From contig DATCJU010000064.1 in the NCBI GenBank assembly GCA_036562635.1, positions 1-60,824 of the forward strand: DNA of 60,824 nt, read 5' to 3'. Shown in pieces: positions 34,777-43,036 of the stretch. Made by a program: the position numbers and the translations under genes. The stretch's first letter is position 1, and the number at the start of each line of letters is the position of its first letter. Source of the DNA: DATCJU01 sp036562635. Its GTDB lineage: Bacteria > Actinomycetota > Actinomycetes > Mycobacteriales > Pseudonocardiaceae. The notes beneath the pieces are model-generated. The model was given only the letters and a program-made list of their open reading frames with translations. It did not search any database and was not told where the DNA came from.

Positions 34777-35328
34777 TCAGGTGTACATCTTGGGGTCGAG
34801 CGTGCCGATGTAAGGCAGGTCGCGGTAACGCTCGGCGAAATCGAGCCCGTAGCCGACCACGAACTCGTTGGGGATGTCGAAACCGACGTACTTCACCGGG
34901 ACGTCGACCTTCACCGCGTCCGGCTTGCGCAGCAGCGTGCACACCTCCAACGAGGCCGGCTTGCGCGAAGCCAGGTTCTTCAGCAGCCAGGACAGCGTCA
35001 GACCGGAGTCGATGATGTCCTCGACGATCAGCACGTGCCGGCCGCCGATGTCCCGGTCCAGGTCCTTGAGGATGCGGACCACCCCCGAGGAGGAGGTGGA
35101 CGATCCGTAGGAACTCACCGCCATGAACTCGAGCTGCACCGGGATGGGCAACGCACGGGCCAGGTCGGTCATGAACATGACCGCCCCCTTGAGCACGCCG
35201 ACCAGCAACAGGTCGGACCCTCGCTCCTCGGTGGAGTAGTCGGCCGCCACCTGAGCGGCCAGCTCCTGGACCTTCTCGCGGATCTGCTGCTCGGTGACGA
35301 GCACGGAGGCGATCTCGCCCTCGTACAC
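34777..35328 (-). CDS. hpt: Hypoxanthine-guanine phosphoribosyltransferase
   Basis: Hpt salvages hypoxanthine and guanine to IMP and GMP with PRPP. The 183-residue product has the PRPP-binding motif VLIVEDIIDSGLTLSWLL, the flexible loop region SSYGSSTSSSG and the C-terminal DIPNEFVVGYGLDFAERYR. GTG 35328 (VYEGEIASVLV) has GAGGAAG 8 bases upstream; a GTG at 35361 is an alternative. It follows tilS by 47 bases, a widely conserved tilS-hpt-ftsH order. Confidence 0.95.
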   Translation of the reverse strand: MYEGEIASVLVTEQQIREKVQELAAQVAADYSTEERGSDLLLVGVLKGAVMFMTDLARALPIPVQLEFMAVSSYGSSTSSSGVVRILKDLDRDIGGRHVLIVEDIIDSGLTLSWLLKNLASRKPASLEVCTLLRKPDAVKVDVPVKYVGFDIPNEFVVGYGLDFAERYRDLPYIGTLDPKMYT

Positions 35329-35375
35329 GGCCGGGCTTCCTCTCTCTGCTGTGGTGGGCACGGTCCTGTTCCCTG

Positions 35376-36446
35376 TCAGCGTTGTCGCTGCTGATCGTCG
35401 AGTCGCAGCCTGCCACGGGTGCGCCGCGCCACCCATCCACCGGGCAACGTGACCCCGCCCTGGCCCCGCCACTCCCCGACCAAGGCGTCCACCCTACGCA
35501 ACAGCTGATCCGTGAGCCCGGGCACTCCCGCCGTCAACAACCAGGCACGCACCGCGCGCCGCCGCACCGCCACCGGCTCCGCGGCCAGCAGCGTCACGTC
35601 CAGTTCGTCGCCGACGGCCCCCGCCCCGGCCTCCGGCACGGCAGGGCGCCGGGCCGCGGCGAACAACCGTTCCCCCAGCTCGTCCAGCGCGTCGCAGTCC
35701 TCACGCAGCTGGGCCGCCGTCCGGGCCAGCGCCGCGGCCACCCCGCCCTGCAGCACCTCCTCCAGCAGAGGCAGCACCTCCGTGCGCAGCCGCACCCTGG
35801 TGAACCGCGGGTCCGAGTTGTGCGGGTCCACCCACGGCCGCAGGCCCAGCGCCGCACACGCCGCCGCGGTGGTGGCCCGGGGCACGCCCAGCAACGGGCG
35901 TGCCCACGGTGGGTCCAGCGGCCGCATCCCGGCGATCGACCGGGGTCCCGACCCGCGGCCCAGGCCGAGCAGCACCGTCTCCGCCTGGTCGTCCAGGGTG
36001 TGCCCGAGCAGCACGAGGGCCCCCGGATCCGGTCGGGCCGCCTCCAGGGCGGCGTAACGCGCCCGCCGCGCCGCCGCCTCCGGGCCCCCACCCCGGCCGA
36101 CCCGCACCCGCAGCACCCGTACCGCCGCGCAGCCCAGGTCCCGGAGCTGCTCGGCGGCCCGCTCGGCGACCTCGGCGGAGCCCGGTTGCAGCCCGTGGTC
36201 CACCACCAACCCGTGCACCGCCAGGTTCCGGTGCCGGGCCTCGTGTGTGGTGGCGGCGGCCAGCGCCAGCGAGTCGGCGCCCCCGGAACAGGCGACCGCC
36301 ACCGTCCCGGAATCCAGGTGTCCGCCCGCCTCGGCCACGCGCAGCAGCCGGCGCACCGCGGTCCGCACCGCCGACACGGCGGGATGCGGACCGCCGGAGA
36401 CGGCCGGGAACGCGGGGTCCACCGTGGGTTCGGTCGTACGGCTCAC
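35376..36446 (-). CDS. tilS: tRNA(Ile)-lysidine synthase
   Basis: TilS modifies the wobble C of tRNA-Ile(CAU) to lysidine, changing both charging and decoding. The 356-residue product has the PP-loop VACSGGADSLALAAAT, VVDHGLQPGS and LGHTLDDQAETVLLGLGRG. A helical C-terminal region of about 120 residues is shorter than in E. coli. The GTG start at 36446 was chosen 8 bases after the upstream metalloprotease stop; its Shine-Dalgarno is weak and translation may be coupled. Confidence 0.93.
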   Translation of the reverse strand: MSRTTEPTVDPAFPAVSGGPHPAVSAVRTAVRRLLRVAEAGGHLDSGTVAVACSGGADSLALAAATTHEARHRNLAVHGLVVDHGLQPGSAEVAERAAEQLRDLGCAAVRVLRVRVGRGGGPEAAARRARYAALEAARPDPGALVLLGHTLDDQAETVLLGLGRGSGPRSIAGMRPLDPPWARPLLGVPRATTAAACAALGLRPWVDPHNSDPRFTRVRLRTEVLPLLEEVLQGGVAAALARTAAQLREDCDALDELGERLFAAARRPAVPEAGAGAVGDELDVTLLAAEPVAVRRRAVRAWLLTAGVPGLTDQLLRRVDALVGEWRGQGGVTLPGGWVARRTRGRLRLDDQQRQR

Positions 36447-36454
36447 GGCAGGGG

Positions 36455-37531
36455 TCAGCCGTGCACCCGACGCAGCCAGGCGCCGGGGTCGGAGATCTCC
36501 TCCCGCGTGGGCAGGTTCTCCGGCCGCGCCCACACCGCGTTGAACCCGTCCATGCCCACGGCGTTCACCACGTGTCGGGTGAACGCCGCACCCTGCGCGT
36601 ACTGCTGGACCTTCGCGTCCACTCCCAGCAGCACCCGCAGCAGTCGGTCGGCGAGCCCGCCACCGCGCCGACGGGCGGTGAACCGGGCGCGGATCGTGGC
36701 CACACTGGGCACCACCGCCGGTCCCACCGCGTCCATCACGTGGTCGGCGTGCCCCTCCAGCAGGGTGGACAGCGCGATCAGGCGATCCAGCACCGCGCGC
36801 TGGTTCGGGGCCTGGAGCAGCTCGATCAGCGCCACCGGGCCACCCATCGCACGGCCCCGCCGGCGCGCCTCACGCACCGCCTCGGGCAGCCGGGACAGCA
36901 GGCTCATCGACGACTCGTCCATGCTGCTCAGCAGGAGGTTGACCTCCCGGGCGAAGTGGTCCCGCAACCACGGCACGGCGGTGAACTGCAACCGGTGCGT
37001 CGCCTCGTGCAGGCAGACCCACATCCGGAAGTCGTCGGCGGGCACGTCCAACGCTCGCTGCACGCCGACCACGTTCGGGGCGACCAGCAGCAGCCGCCCC
37101 GTACCGCCCGGCCCGCCGAAGGGGTCGTACTGGCCCAGCACCCGGGTGCCCAGGTAGGCCAGTACCAGGCCCACCTCCATCCCGGCCGTACCCGCGGCCA
37201 CCCCCGGCAGCCAACCACCGCCGGTGACCCGTGACGTGCTGCCGGTCAGGGCGGCCAGCCCGTCGGTGGCAGCTTGGACCCAGCCCATCCGGTCCACGAC
37301 CTCGCCCGGCCGCAGCGGCAGGCCGTGCCCGAGGCCGGTGAGTTCCCGGACGTGTCCCTCGGCCGTGACGGACAGCGCGCGCAGCCGACGCACCGCCTCC
37401 TCGGCCTCCTCCCGCGGCACCACGGGCCCTGGGCGGATCAGGCGCTGCGCCGTGGACGCCGCGACGTCCCACGCGACGGGCACCGGGCTGTCCGTCGACA
37501 CCAGTTCCCGGGCCGCTGAACCCCTGTTCAC
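36455..37531 (-). CDS. Zinc-dependent metalloprotease (DUF2342 / F420-biosynthesis-associated family)
   Basis: The 358-residue product belongs to the actinobacterial zincin-like family often labelled coenzyme F420 biosynthesis-associated. The zinc site is HEATH in VCLHEATHRLQFTAVPWLRD, with a likely third ligand in LLEGHADHVMDAVG. The family's physiological substrate is unknown, and the F420 link comes from phylogenetic profiling rather than biochemistry. It lies between dacB and tilS, the same place as in Mycobacterium, with only 8 bases to tilS. There is no signal peptide, so it is probably cytoplasmic. Confidence 0.85.
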   Translation of the reverse strand: MNRGSAARELVSTDSPVPVAWDVAASTAQRLIRPGPVVPREEAEEAVRRLRALSVTAEGHVRELTGLGHGLPLRPGEVVDRMGWVQAATDGLAALTGSTSRVTGGGWLPGVAAGTAGMEVGLVLAYLGTRVLGQYDPFGGPGGTGRLLLVAPNVVGVQRALDVPADDFRMWVCLHEATHRLQFTAVPWLRDHFAREVNLLLSSMDESSMSLLSRLPEAVREARRRGRAMGGPVALIELLQAPNQRAVLDRLIALSTLLEGHADHVMDAVGPAVVPSVATIRARFTARRRGGGLADRLLRVLLGVDAKVQQYAQGAAFTRHVVNAVGMDGFNAVWARPENLPTREEISDPGAWLRRVHG

Positions 37532-37571
37532 ACCAAGGACGCTACCCGTGGACCCGGGTGACCGCTACGGG

Positions 37572-37604
37572 GCCACCGGCCGTCCCGGCGGCACGGCCGG
37601 TGGC
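37572..37604 (-). terminator. dacB terminator hairpin
   Basis: A perfect 12-bp stem with a 9-base loop lies just beyond the dacB stop and before the metalloprotease gene. Confidence 0.65.
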
Positions 37605-37650
37605 ACACACCGTGCCGCCCTCGTCACCCGACGGGACAACCCGACGTGCC

Positions 37651-39822
37651 CTACCGGCAACCGCACTGACGCAACGTGGCCGCGATCCGGTCCAGTGCCG
37701 GCCGTACCGTCTCCTGCTGGCCGCCGTTGGACATGAACGCGAACACCAGCAGTCGGCCGTCCTTGTCGACCACCAGCCCGGCGAGGGTGTGCACCTCGCT
37801 CAGCGTGCCGGTCTTGGCCCGCACCCACCCGCGGCCCTCGGCGGCGGCTCCGTTGCGGCTGAACCGGTTGTGCGCGTCGTCCAACGTGCCGGTACCACCG
37901 GCGACCGGCAGCCCGGCCAGCAGCGGGCGCAGCCGCGGGGTCAGCTCGGACCGGTTGGGCGCGCCCTCGGGAACGGCGGCCGAGGTGACCACCTGGGCCA
38001 GCACCTTGGCCGGGATGCGGTTGTCCTGCGACAGCCCGCTGGCGTCGCGCAACTGCACGCCGGTCAGGTCCAGACCGTGGTCGGTGAGCACCTTGCGGAT
38101 CGCGGTGGCCGCTCCCTCGAAGGTCGGGGGCTGACCGGTGGCGATCGCCAGCTCACGACCGAGGACCTCGGCGAGGAGGTTGTCCGACTCGAGGAGCATC
38201 TCCTCCACCAGGCTCCGGATCGGCGGGGACTGCACCTGACCCAGCACCTTCGCGTTCGGGTCCGCCTGGGCCGTGCCTCCGAACTTGGCCCCGCCCAGCC
38301 GCTTGCCCAGCTCCTCGGCGGCCCGACGGGCCGGCTCCGCGCTGTGGGGTGCCTTGGAGTTCCGCAGGTTCACCCGGCCGCCGTCGAGCATCACCGGTTC
38401 GACGCGGGCGACATAGGTGGGCATGTCCCCGGCCTCCCAGCCGGGTGCCTGGTCCTCCACGGTGTACCGACCGGTGTCCACCAGCACCTCGGTGACCGCT
38501 CCACCCGCGTTGGCCTTCACCTGGGCGACCAGGTCGTCCAGCGTGGCCGCGCCCGGGTACAGCGGCGACTCGTCGAGGCTGGACAGCGTGGGGTCACCCC
38601 CGCCGACCAGCACCACGCTGCCCGGGTTCGGACCGGCCACCACCGTGGTGGTCAGCCGGGACTGCGGGTCCAGGGCCAGCAGCACGGCCGCCCCGGTGAG
38701 CACCTTCGTGGTCGAGGCCGGGGTGAGCGGCTGCTCGGCGTTCCGTTCCCAGAGCACCTGGCCGGTGGCGGGGTCCACGACGACACCGGTGAGCTCGCCC
38801 AGCACCGAGGCGGACACCGGCTCCTCCAGTGCACGTGTCAGCCCCTCGGTGGTCGGTACGGGCGCGTCGGTGCCCACTCCGTTCACCGCCGGGCGCACCT
38901 CGACCGGGGACGGTGGTGGTGCGGTCTCGGGGGTGGCCGGTCCCAACAGTCCGAGCTGGGTGGCCAGGGGCCGGCCCCACAGCCCGATGGGCACCCCGAC
39001 CCCGACGAGCACGAGCAGCACCACGGCGACCACCGTCCAGCGGCGGCGCCCCGACGGTGTCTCGGCCGGGACGCCGTCCTCCGGACGGTCCCCGTTCCCG
39101 GTGTCGGCGGGTTCACCGGGCTCGGTGCGACCGGTGGTGGTGGCGGAGGCCTCGGCACTCCCACCCGGGCGGGCACCCGGTTCCGGAGCGGCCCCCTGAC
39201 CGGGGGCGGTCCCGGTGCCGTTCGCGGTGACGGGCCGGCCGCCCTGGGGAGGGCCACCCTGCGGAAGGTCGCCCTGGGGACGTATCCGGTCCAGGGCGAC
39301 GCGCTCGGTCGGCAGTTCGGTCGACGGGACCGGCGGACGGCCGCTCGGCGGGGCCGTCGGCCGTTCGACCGGGGGAGTCGTCGGGCGCTCGGCCGGGCCA
39401 CCGGTTCCGCCGGTGAGCCGCGGGTTCGGTGCGGTCGCGTACCGGTGGGGTGCGGTTCCCCGCTCCGGGGGCCGGGCCGTCTCCCCGGGCGGCGGGGGCG
39501 CCTGCAGGGGTCTGGGCACGCGTACCGTGGCCGGGGTCTCGGGTGGACCGCCGGGTGCCTGCGGTGCCGGTGCCTGGCCCGGGCGCGGCTGCTGCTGGTG
39601 GCCGGGACGCGGTGGGTACCCCGAATACGGCGGCGGAGGTGGTGTGCGATGACCCGACTGCCCACCTCCCGGTGCGGGGAACACGGACGCGGCGGGACCG
39701 GCCGGTGGCTCCGTGGGTGCGGGGCCTACCTCGGCGGGCTTGGTGAACCAGTCGTTCTGCACGGGGTCCTTGTCGGCTCCCGGTTCAGGTCTGGCACCGT
39801 TCCACTGTCCAGGTCCAGGCAC
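37651..39822 (-). CDS. dacB: D-alanyl-D-alanine carboxypeptidase/endopeptidase DacB (PBP4, S13 family)
   Basis: DacB trims peptidoglycan peptides. The 723-residue product has the penicillin-binding triad of family S13: S370-x-x-K373 in ASTTK, S546-D-N in ESDNLLAEVLG and K670-T-G in RAKTGTLSE. An N-terminal region of about 255 Pro/Gly/Thr-rich residues precedes one transmembrane helix (about 260-280). The enzyme is therefore anchored, with a long cytoplasmic disordered tail, unusual for PBP4. The GTG at 39822 has a strong GAGGAGGA site. ppa is divergent. Confidence 0.93.
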   Translation of the reverse strand: MPGPGQWNGARPEPGADKDPVQNDWFTKPAEVGPAPTEPPAGPAASVFPAPGGGQSGHRTPPPPPYSGYPPRPGHQQQPRPGQAPAPQAPGGPPETPATVRVPRPLQAPPPPGETARPPERGTAPHRYATAPNPRLTGGTGGPAERPTTPPVERPTAPPSGRPPVPSTELPTERVALDRIRPQGDLPQGGPPQGGRPVTANGTGTAPGQGAAPEPGARPGGSAEASATTTGRTEPGEPADTGNGDRPEDGVPAETPSGRRRWTVVAVVLLVLVGVGVPIGLWGRPLATQLGLLGPATPETAPPPSPVEVRPAVNGVGTDAPVPTTEGLTRALEEPVSASVLGELTGVVVDPATGQVLWERNAEQPLTPASTTKVLTGAAVLLALDPQSRLTTTVVAGPNPGSVVLVGGGDPTLSSLDESPLYPGAATLDDLVAQVKANAGGAVTEVLVDTGRYTVEDQAPGWEAGDMPTYVARVEPVMLDGGRVNLRNSKAPHSAEPARRAAEELGKRLGGAKFGGTAQADPNAKVLGQVQSPPIRSLVEEMLLESDNLLAEVLGRELAIATGQPPTFEGAATAIRKVLTDHGLDLTGVQLRDASGLSQDNRIPAKVLAQVVTSAAVPEGAPNRSELTPRLRPLLAGLPVAGGTGTLDDAHNRFSRNGAAAEGRGWVRAKTGTLSEVHTLAGLVVDKDGRLLVFAFMSNGGQQETVRPALDRIAATLRQCGCR

Positions 39823-39979
39823 TCAGGTCCTCCTCGGCGGGGCGAGTACGTGACATCGGGCACGATCCCGCCGGTGGTGAACCCCACTGCTGCGGGCTCG
39901 GCGGTTTGTCTGGTCCACACTAGAGGTTGGGCCGGATCGGTGATCCGGCCGTGCAGTAAGCAACTAAGCGAGGGAACCG

Positions 39980-40483
39980 GTGGAGTTCGACGTCACTATC
40001 GAGATCCCCAAGGGGGAGCGGAACAAGTACGAGATGGACCACCGGACGGGGCGTATCCGTCTCGACCGCACCTTGTTCACCGCCACCCAGTACCCGGCGG
40101 ACTACGGGTTCGTGGAAGACACGCTCGGTGAGGACGGCGACCCGCTGGACGCCCTCGTGCTCGTGCAGGAGCCCACGTTCCCCGGTTGCCTCATCCGCTG
40201 CCGGGCCATCGGCATGTTCCGCATGACGGACGAGAAGGGCGGGGACGACAAGGTGCTGTGTGTCCCGGCCGAGGACCCGCGGCAGGAGCACCTGCGGGAC
40301 ATCCACCACCTTCCGGAGTTCCACAAGCTGGAGATCCAGCACTTCTTCGAGGTGTACAAGGACCTGGAGCCGGGCAAGAGCGTCGAGGGCGCGACGTGGG
40401 TCGGCCGAGCCGAGGCCGAGGCCGAGATCCAGCGGTCCTTCGAGCGCCTCAAGGCCGCCAAGGCCAACGGCGAGTACCACTGA
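39980..40483 (+). CDS. ppa: Inorganic pyrophosphatase
   Basis: Ppa hydrolyses pyrophosphate and drives biosynthetic reactions forward. The 167-residue product is a class I soluble enzyme: EIPKGERNKYEMDHRTGRIR, YPADYGFVEDTLGEDGDPLD (catalytic Asp residues) and HHLPEFHKLEIQHFFEVYKD. The GTG start at 39980 has AGGGAA upstream. It is divergent from dacB, as in Mycobacterium, and is the last gene of the recognisable conserved backbone in this window. Confidence 0.96.
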   Translation: MEFDVTIEIPKGERNKYEMDHRTGRIRLDRTLFTATQYPADYGFVEDTLGEDGDPLDALVLVQEPTFPGCLIRCRAIGMFRMTDEKGGDDKVLCVPAEDPRQEHLRDIHHLPEFHKLEIQHFFEVYKDLEPGKSVEGATWVGRAEAEAEIQRSFERLKAAKANGEYH

Positions 40484-40501
40484 GCTCGCCCCGGACACGC
40501 G

Positions 40502-40539
40502 ACGTGGGCCCCGGTCGCAGGTTGCGACCGGGCCCACGT
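40502..40539. terminator. ppa terminator hairpin
   Basis: A 17-bp stem with one bulged base and a 3-base loop lies 19 bases after the ppa stop. It may also serve the convergent efflux gene. Confidence 0.8.
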
Positions 40540-40594
40540 GTCTCCTCGGGTGGTCCGGGGCCGGAGGGGTCCGCCCCGGACCGTCAGCTGTCGC

Positions 40595-42307
40595 TCACGA
40601 CACCGCCACGTGCTCGCTCTGCCCGGACTCGCCGTCCTCGTCCAGCTGGCGCTGCAGGCCGGACCGGTTGGACAGCGGCACCTCCCGGACGAACCAGACC
40701 AGCACGAAGGCGACCGCCATGACCGCGGCACCGGTGAGGAACACGGTGCTCATCGAGCTGGCGAAGCCCTCGAGGAACGGTCGGGCCAGGCGCTCGTCGA
40801 GCTCGTTGAGGAACGAGGTGTCGTCCACCGACGGGGTAGCGGCACCACCGTCGGCGCCACCGTTCTGCAGCATGCCCACCACCGGCTGGTTGGCCGGGTT
40901 GGACAGCACCGCCGGGTCCTGCAGTGCGGAGAGGAACTCCGGGGTCTGGGCGGCGCGGCGGAACGCGTCGACGATCCGCTCGCCGACCAGGTTGAACAGG
41001 ATGGACAGGAAGACCGCGGTGCCGACGGTGCCACCCATCTGCCGGAAGAACGTCACCGACGCGGTGGCCACACCCATGTCCTTGGCCGGGGCGTCGTTCT
41101 GGATGGCCAGCACCAGGGTCTGCATGCACAGGCCCAGGCCGATGCCCAGCAGCACCATGAGCAGCATGACCTGCCACAGCGGGGTGTCCACGGTCAGGCG
41201 GCTGCACAACCACAGGCTGACCGACATGACCCCGACGCCGGCCCCCGCCTGGATCTTGTAGCGGCCGGTCTTGGCGATCAGCTGGCCGCCGATACCGGTG
41301 GCCAGCATGATGCCGAAGGTCAGCGGCAGCATCTGCAGACCGGCCTCGGTGGGCGAGGCCCCCTTGACGATCTGCAGGTACAGCGGCAGGGACATCAGGC
41401 CGCCGAACATGCCCAGGCCGACGATGAAGTTCAGCAGGTTGCCCAGGGAGAACACCGGGCGACGGAACAGCCGCAGCGGCAGCAGGGCCTCGTCACCCAT
41501 CCTGCGCTCGGCCAGGACGAACAGCACCAGGCCGATCACACCCACGGCGCTCAGACCCAGGGTCTTGGTGGAGGTCCAGCCCCACTCCCGGCCTTGCTCG
41601 GCGACGATCAGCAGCGGCACCATGCCCAGGGTGAGGGACGCGGCACCGAGGTAGTCCACGCGGTGGTCCACCCGGCGGTGCGGCAGGTTGAGCACCCGGG
41701 TGACCACGATCAGCGCGACCACGCCCAGTGGCAGGTTGACCAGGAACACCCACCGCCAGCCGTCGATGCCCAGGAAGGTGTCCATGCCGGCGAAGAAGCC
41801 ACCGGCCACCGGGCCGACGACGCTGGAGATGCCGAACACGGCCATGAAGTAGCCCTGGTACTTGCTGCGCTCCCGCGGCGGCAGGATGTCGGCGATGATG
41901 GCGAGAGCCAGGGACATCAGGCCACCGGCGCCCAGACCCTGCACCGCACGCCCCAGGGCCAGCTGGTACATCGAGTTGACCAGACCGCAGGCCAGGGAAC
42001 CGATCAGGAAGATCGTGATCGCGGTCAGGTAGAGCGGCTTGCGCCCGTAGATGTCGGACAGCTTGCCGTAGAGCGGTGTGCTGATGGTGGCGGTGATCAG
42101 GTAGGCGGTGGTGGCCCACGCCTGGGCGGTCTGCCCCTGCAGCTGGTCGGCGATGGTGCGCATCGCCGTGCTGACGATGGTCTGGTCCAGCGAGGCCAGC
42201 AGCATCGCCACGAGGAGCCCGAAGATCACCGCCAGAATCTGCCGGTGACTGAGCTGTCCGCTGCCGGACTCGGACGCCGGTGCGGCGCTAGCAGCGGTTT
42301 CCGACAT
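40595..42307 (-). CDS. DHA2-family MFS multidrug efflux transporter
   Basis: The product is 570 residues with 14 predicted helices, the DHA2 (EmrB/QacA) plan. Motifs are D1 LDQTIVSTAM, motif A GKLSDIYGRKPLYL and motif C SSVVGPVAGGFF. It would export hydrophobic or cationic drugs using the proton gradient. The ATG at 42307 overlaps the stop of the MarR gene by one base (TGATG) and has GGAGGGGA upstream. Control by the adjacent MarR protein is likely. An extracytoplasmic loop of about 100 residues lies before the last helix. Confidence 0.92.
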   Translation of the reverse strand: MSETAASAAPASESGSGQLSHRQILAVIFGLLVAMLLASLDQTIVSTAMRTIADQLQGQTAQAWATTAYLITATISTPLYGKLSDIYGRKPLYLTAITIFLIGSLACGLVNSMYQLALGRAVQGLGAGGLMSLALAIIADILPPRERSKYQGYFMAVFGISSVVGPVAGGFFAGMDTFLGIDGWRWVFLVNLPLGVVALIVVTRVLNLPHRRVDHRVDYLGAASLTLGMVPLLIVAEQGREWGWTSTKTLGLSAVGVIGLVLFVLAERRMGDEALLPLRLFRRPVFSLGNLLNFIVGLGMFGGLMSLPLYLQIVKGASPTEAGLQMLPLTFGIMLATGIGGQLIAKTGRYKIQAGAGVGVMSVSLWLCSRLTVDTPLWQVMLLMVLLGIGLGLCMQTLVLAIQNDAPAKDMGVATASVTFFRQMGGTVGTAVFLSILFNLVGERIVDAFRRAAQTPEFLSALQDPAVLSNPANQPVVGMLQNGGADGGAATPSVDDTSFLNELDERLARPFLEGFASSMSTVFLTGAAVMAVAFVLVWFVREVPLSNRSGLQRQLDEDGESGQSEHVAVS

Positions 42308-42843
42308 CAACTCTCCCCTCCCGAGCGGGCCCCCTCGGCCAGCTCAGCGACCAACACCGGTAGAGATCTCTCGAAATCAGAGACGAAACGCTCGAACAGT
42401 TCGACGAACCGTCGACGTTCGGCGGGGGACCAGTCGCGCAGTATGTGGGCGAAAGCCCGCACCCGTAGCTGCTGGCCCCGTTCCAGCCGGGCGTGCCCGG
42501 CCTCGGTGACGACGAGCAGGGTGGCCCGCCCGTCCTCGGGATCCGCCCGCCGCTCCACCAGGCCGGCCTGGACGAGGTGGGCGACCTGTCGGCTGACGGT
42601 GGACGGGTCGAGGTGGCACCGTTCGGCCAGGGCGCCGGACCGCAGGGGCCCCTCCTCCGCCAGATGGGTCAGCAGGGAGTAGGTGGCCCGCTCCAGCTCG
42701 TTCAGGTCGCGCTTGGCGGCCTGTGCGTGTGCGCTGGCGGACAACCGCATCAACCGGATCAGTTCCCGGCCGAGCGTGTTCGCGACGGTGAGCTGCTCCT
42801 GGTCGAGGTGCAGGTCGTCGGCCGAAGCCTGGAACACGAGCAC
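42307..42843 (-). CDS. MarR-family transcriptional regulator
   Basis: The 178-residue product has a winged helix-turn-helix (LRSGALAERCHLDPSTVSRQ) and wing (ERRADPEDGRATLLVVTEAG) flanked by helices for dimerisation. MarR proteins usually repress an adjacent efflux pump until a ligand binds. It is co-transcribed with the efflux gene (one-base overlap), and a long palindrome 25 bases before its GTG start overlaps the probable promoter. Autoregulated repression of the pair is the expected design. Confidence 0.9.
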   Translation of the reverse strand: MLVFQASADDLHLDQEQLTVANTLGRELIRLMRLSASAHAQAAKRDLNELERATYSLLTHLAEEGPLRSGALAERCHLDPSTVSRQVAHLVQAGLVERRADPEDGRATLLVVTEAGHARLERGQQLRVRAFAHILRDWSPAERRRFVELFERFVSDFERSLPVLVAELAEGARSGGES

Positions 42844-42868
42844 CCCCGTTGCGTACAGCAGCAGTTAC

Positions 42869-42898
42869 TTGTAGTAGCCAACTAGTTGGTTAATACAA
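42869..42898. promoter_or_regulatory. Palindromic MarR operator over the promoter
   Basis: A 30-base imperfect palindrome with core CCAACTAGTTGG (42878-42889, perfect) pairs at 26 of 30 positions. Promoter-like TTGTAT and TACTACAA elements on the minus strand lie within it. A bound MarR dimer would block transcription of the regulator and pump. Confidence 0.8.
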
Positions 42899-42962
42899 GC
42901 GTGCATGTGCCGGGACGGCGGCGGCAAACGAATAGGCCGTGAGGATGGTCACCATGAACGGC

Positions 42963-43020
42963 GGTGGGCCCGCCGTCCCCACCGCTCCGCACGGAGCGGG
43001 ACGAGGACGACGGGCCCACC
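42963..43020 (-). terminator. glyA terminator with nested hairpin
   Basis: Outer 16-base arms pair with one mismatch. They enclose an inner perfect 8-bp hairpin with a 2-base loop. It begins about 17 bases beyond the glyA stop. Confidence 0.75.
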
Positions 43021-43036
43021 GGAGACCGGGTGAAGG

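Noticed and set aside
37558..40131. Open frame of about 857 codons on the plus strand opposite dacB
   Set aside because: It is an antisense shadow created by the high-GC dacB sequence. It also runs through the dacB-ppa promoter region.
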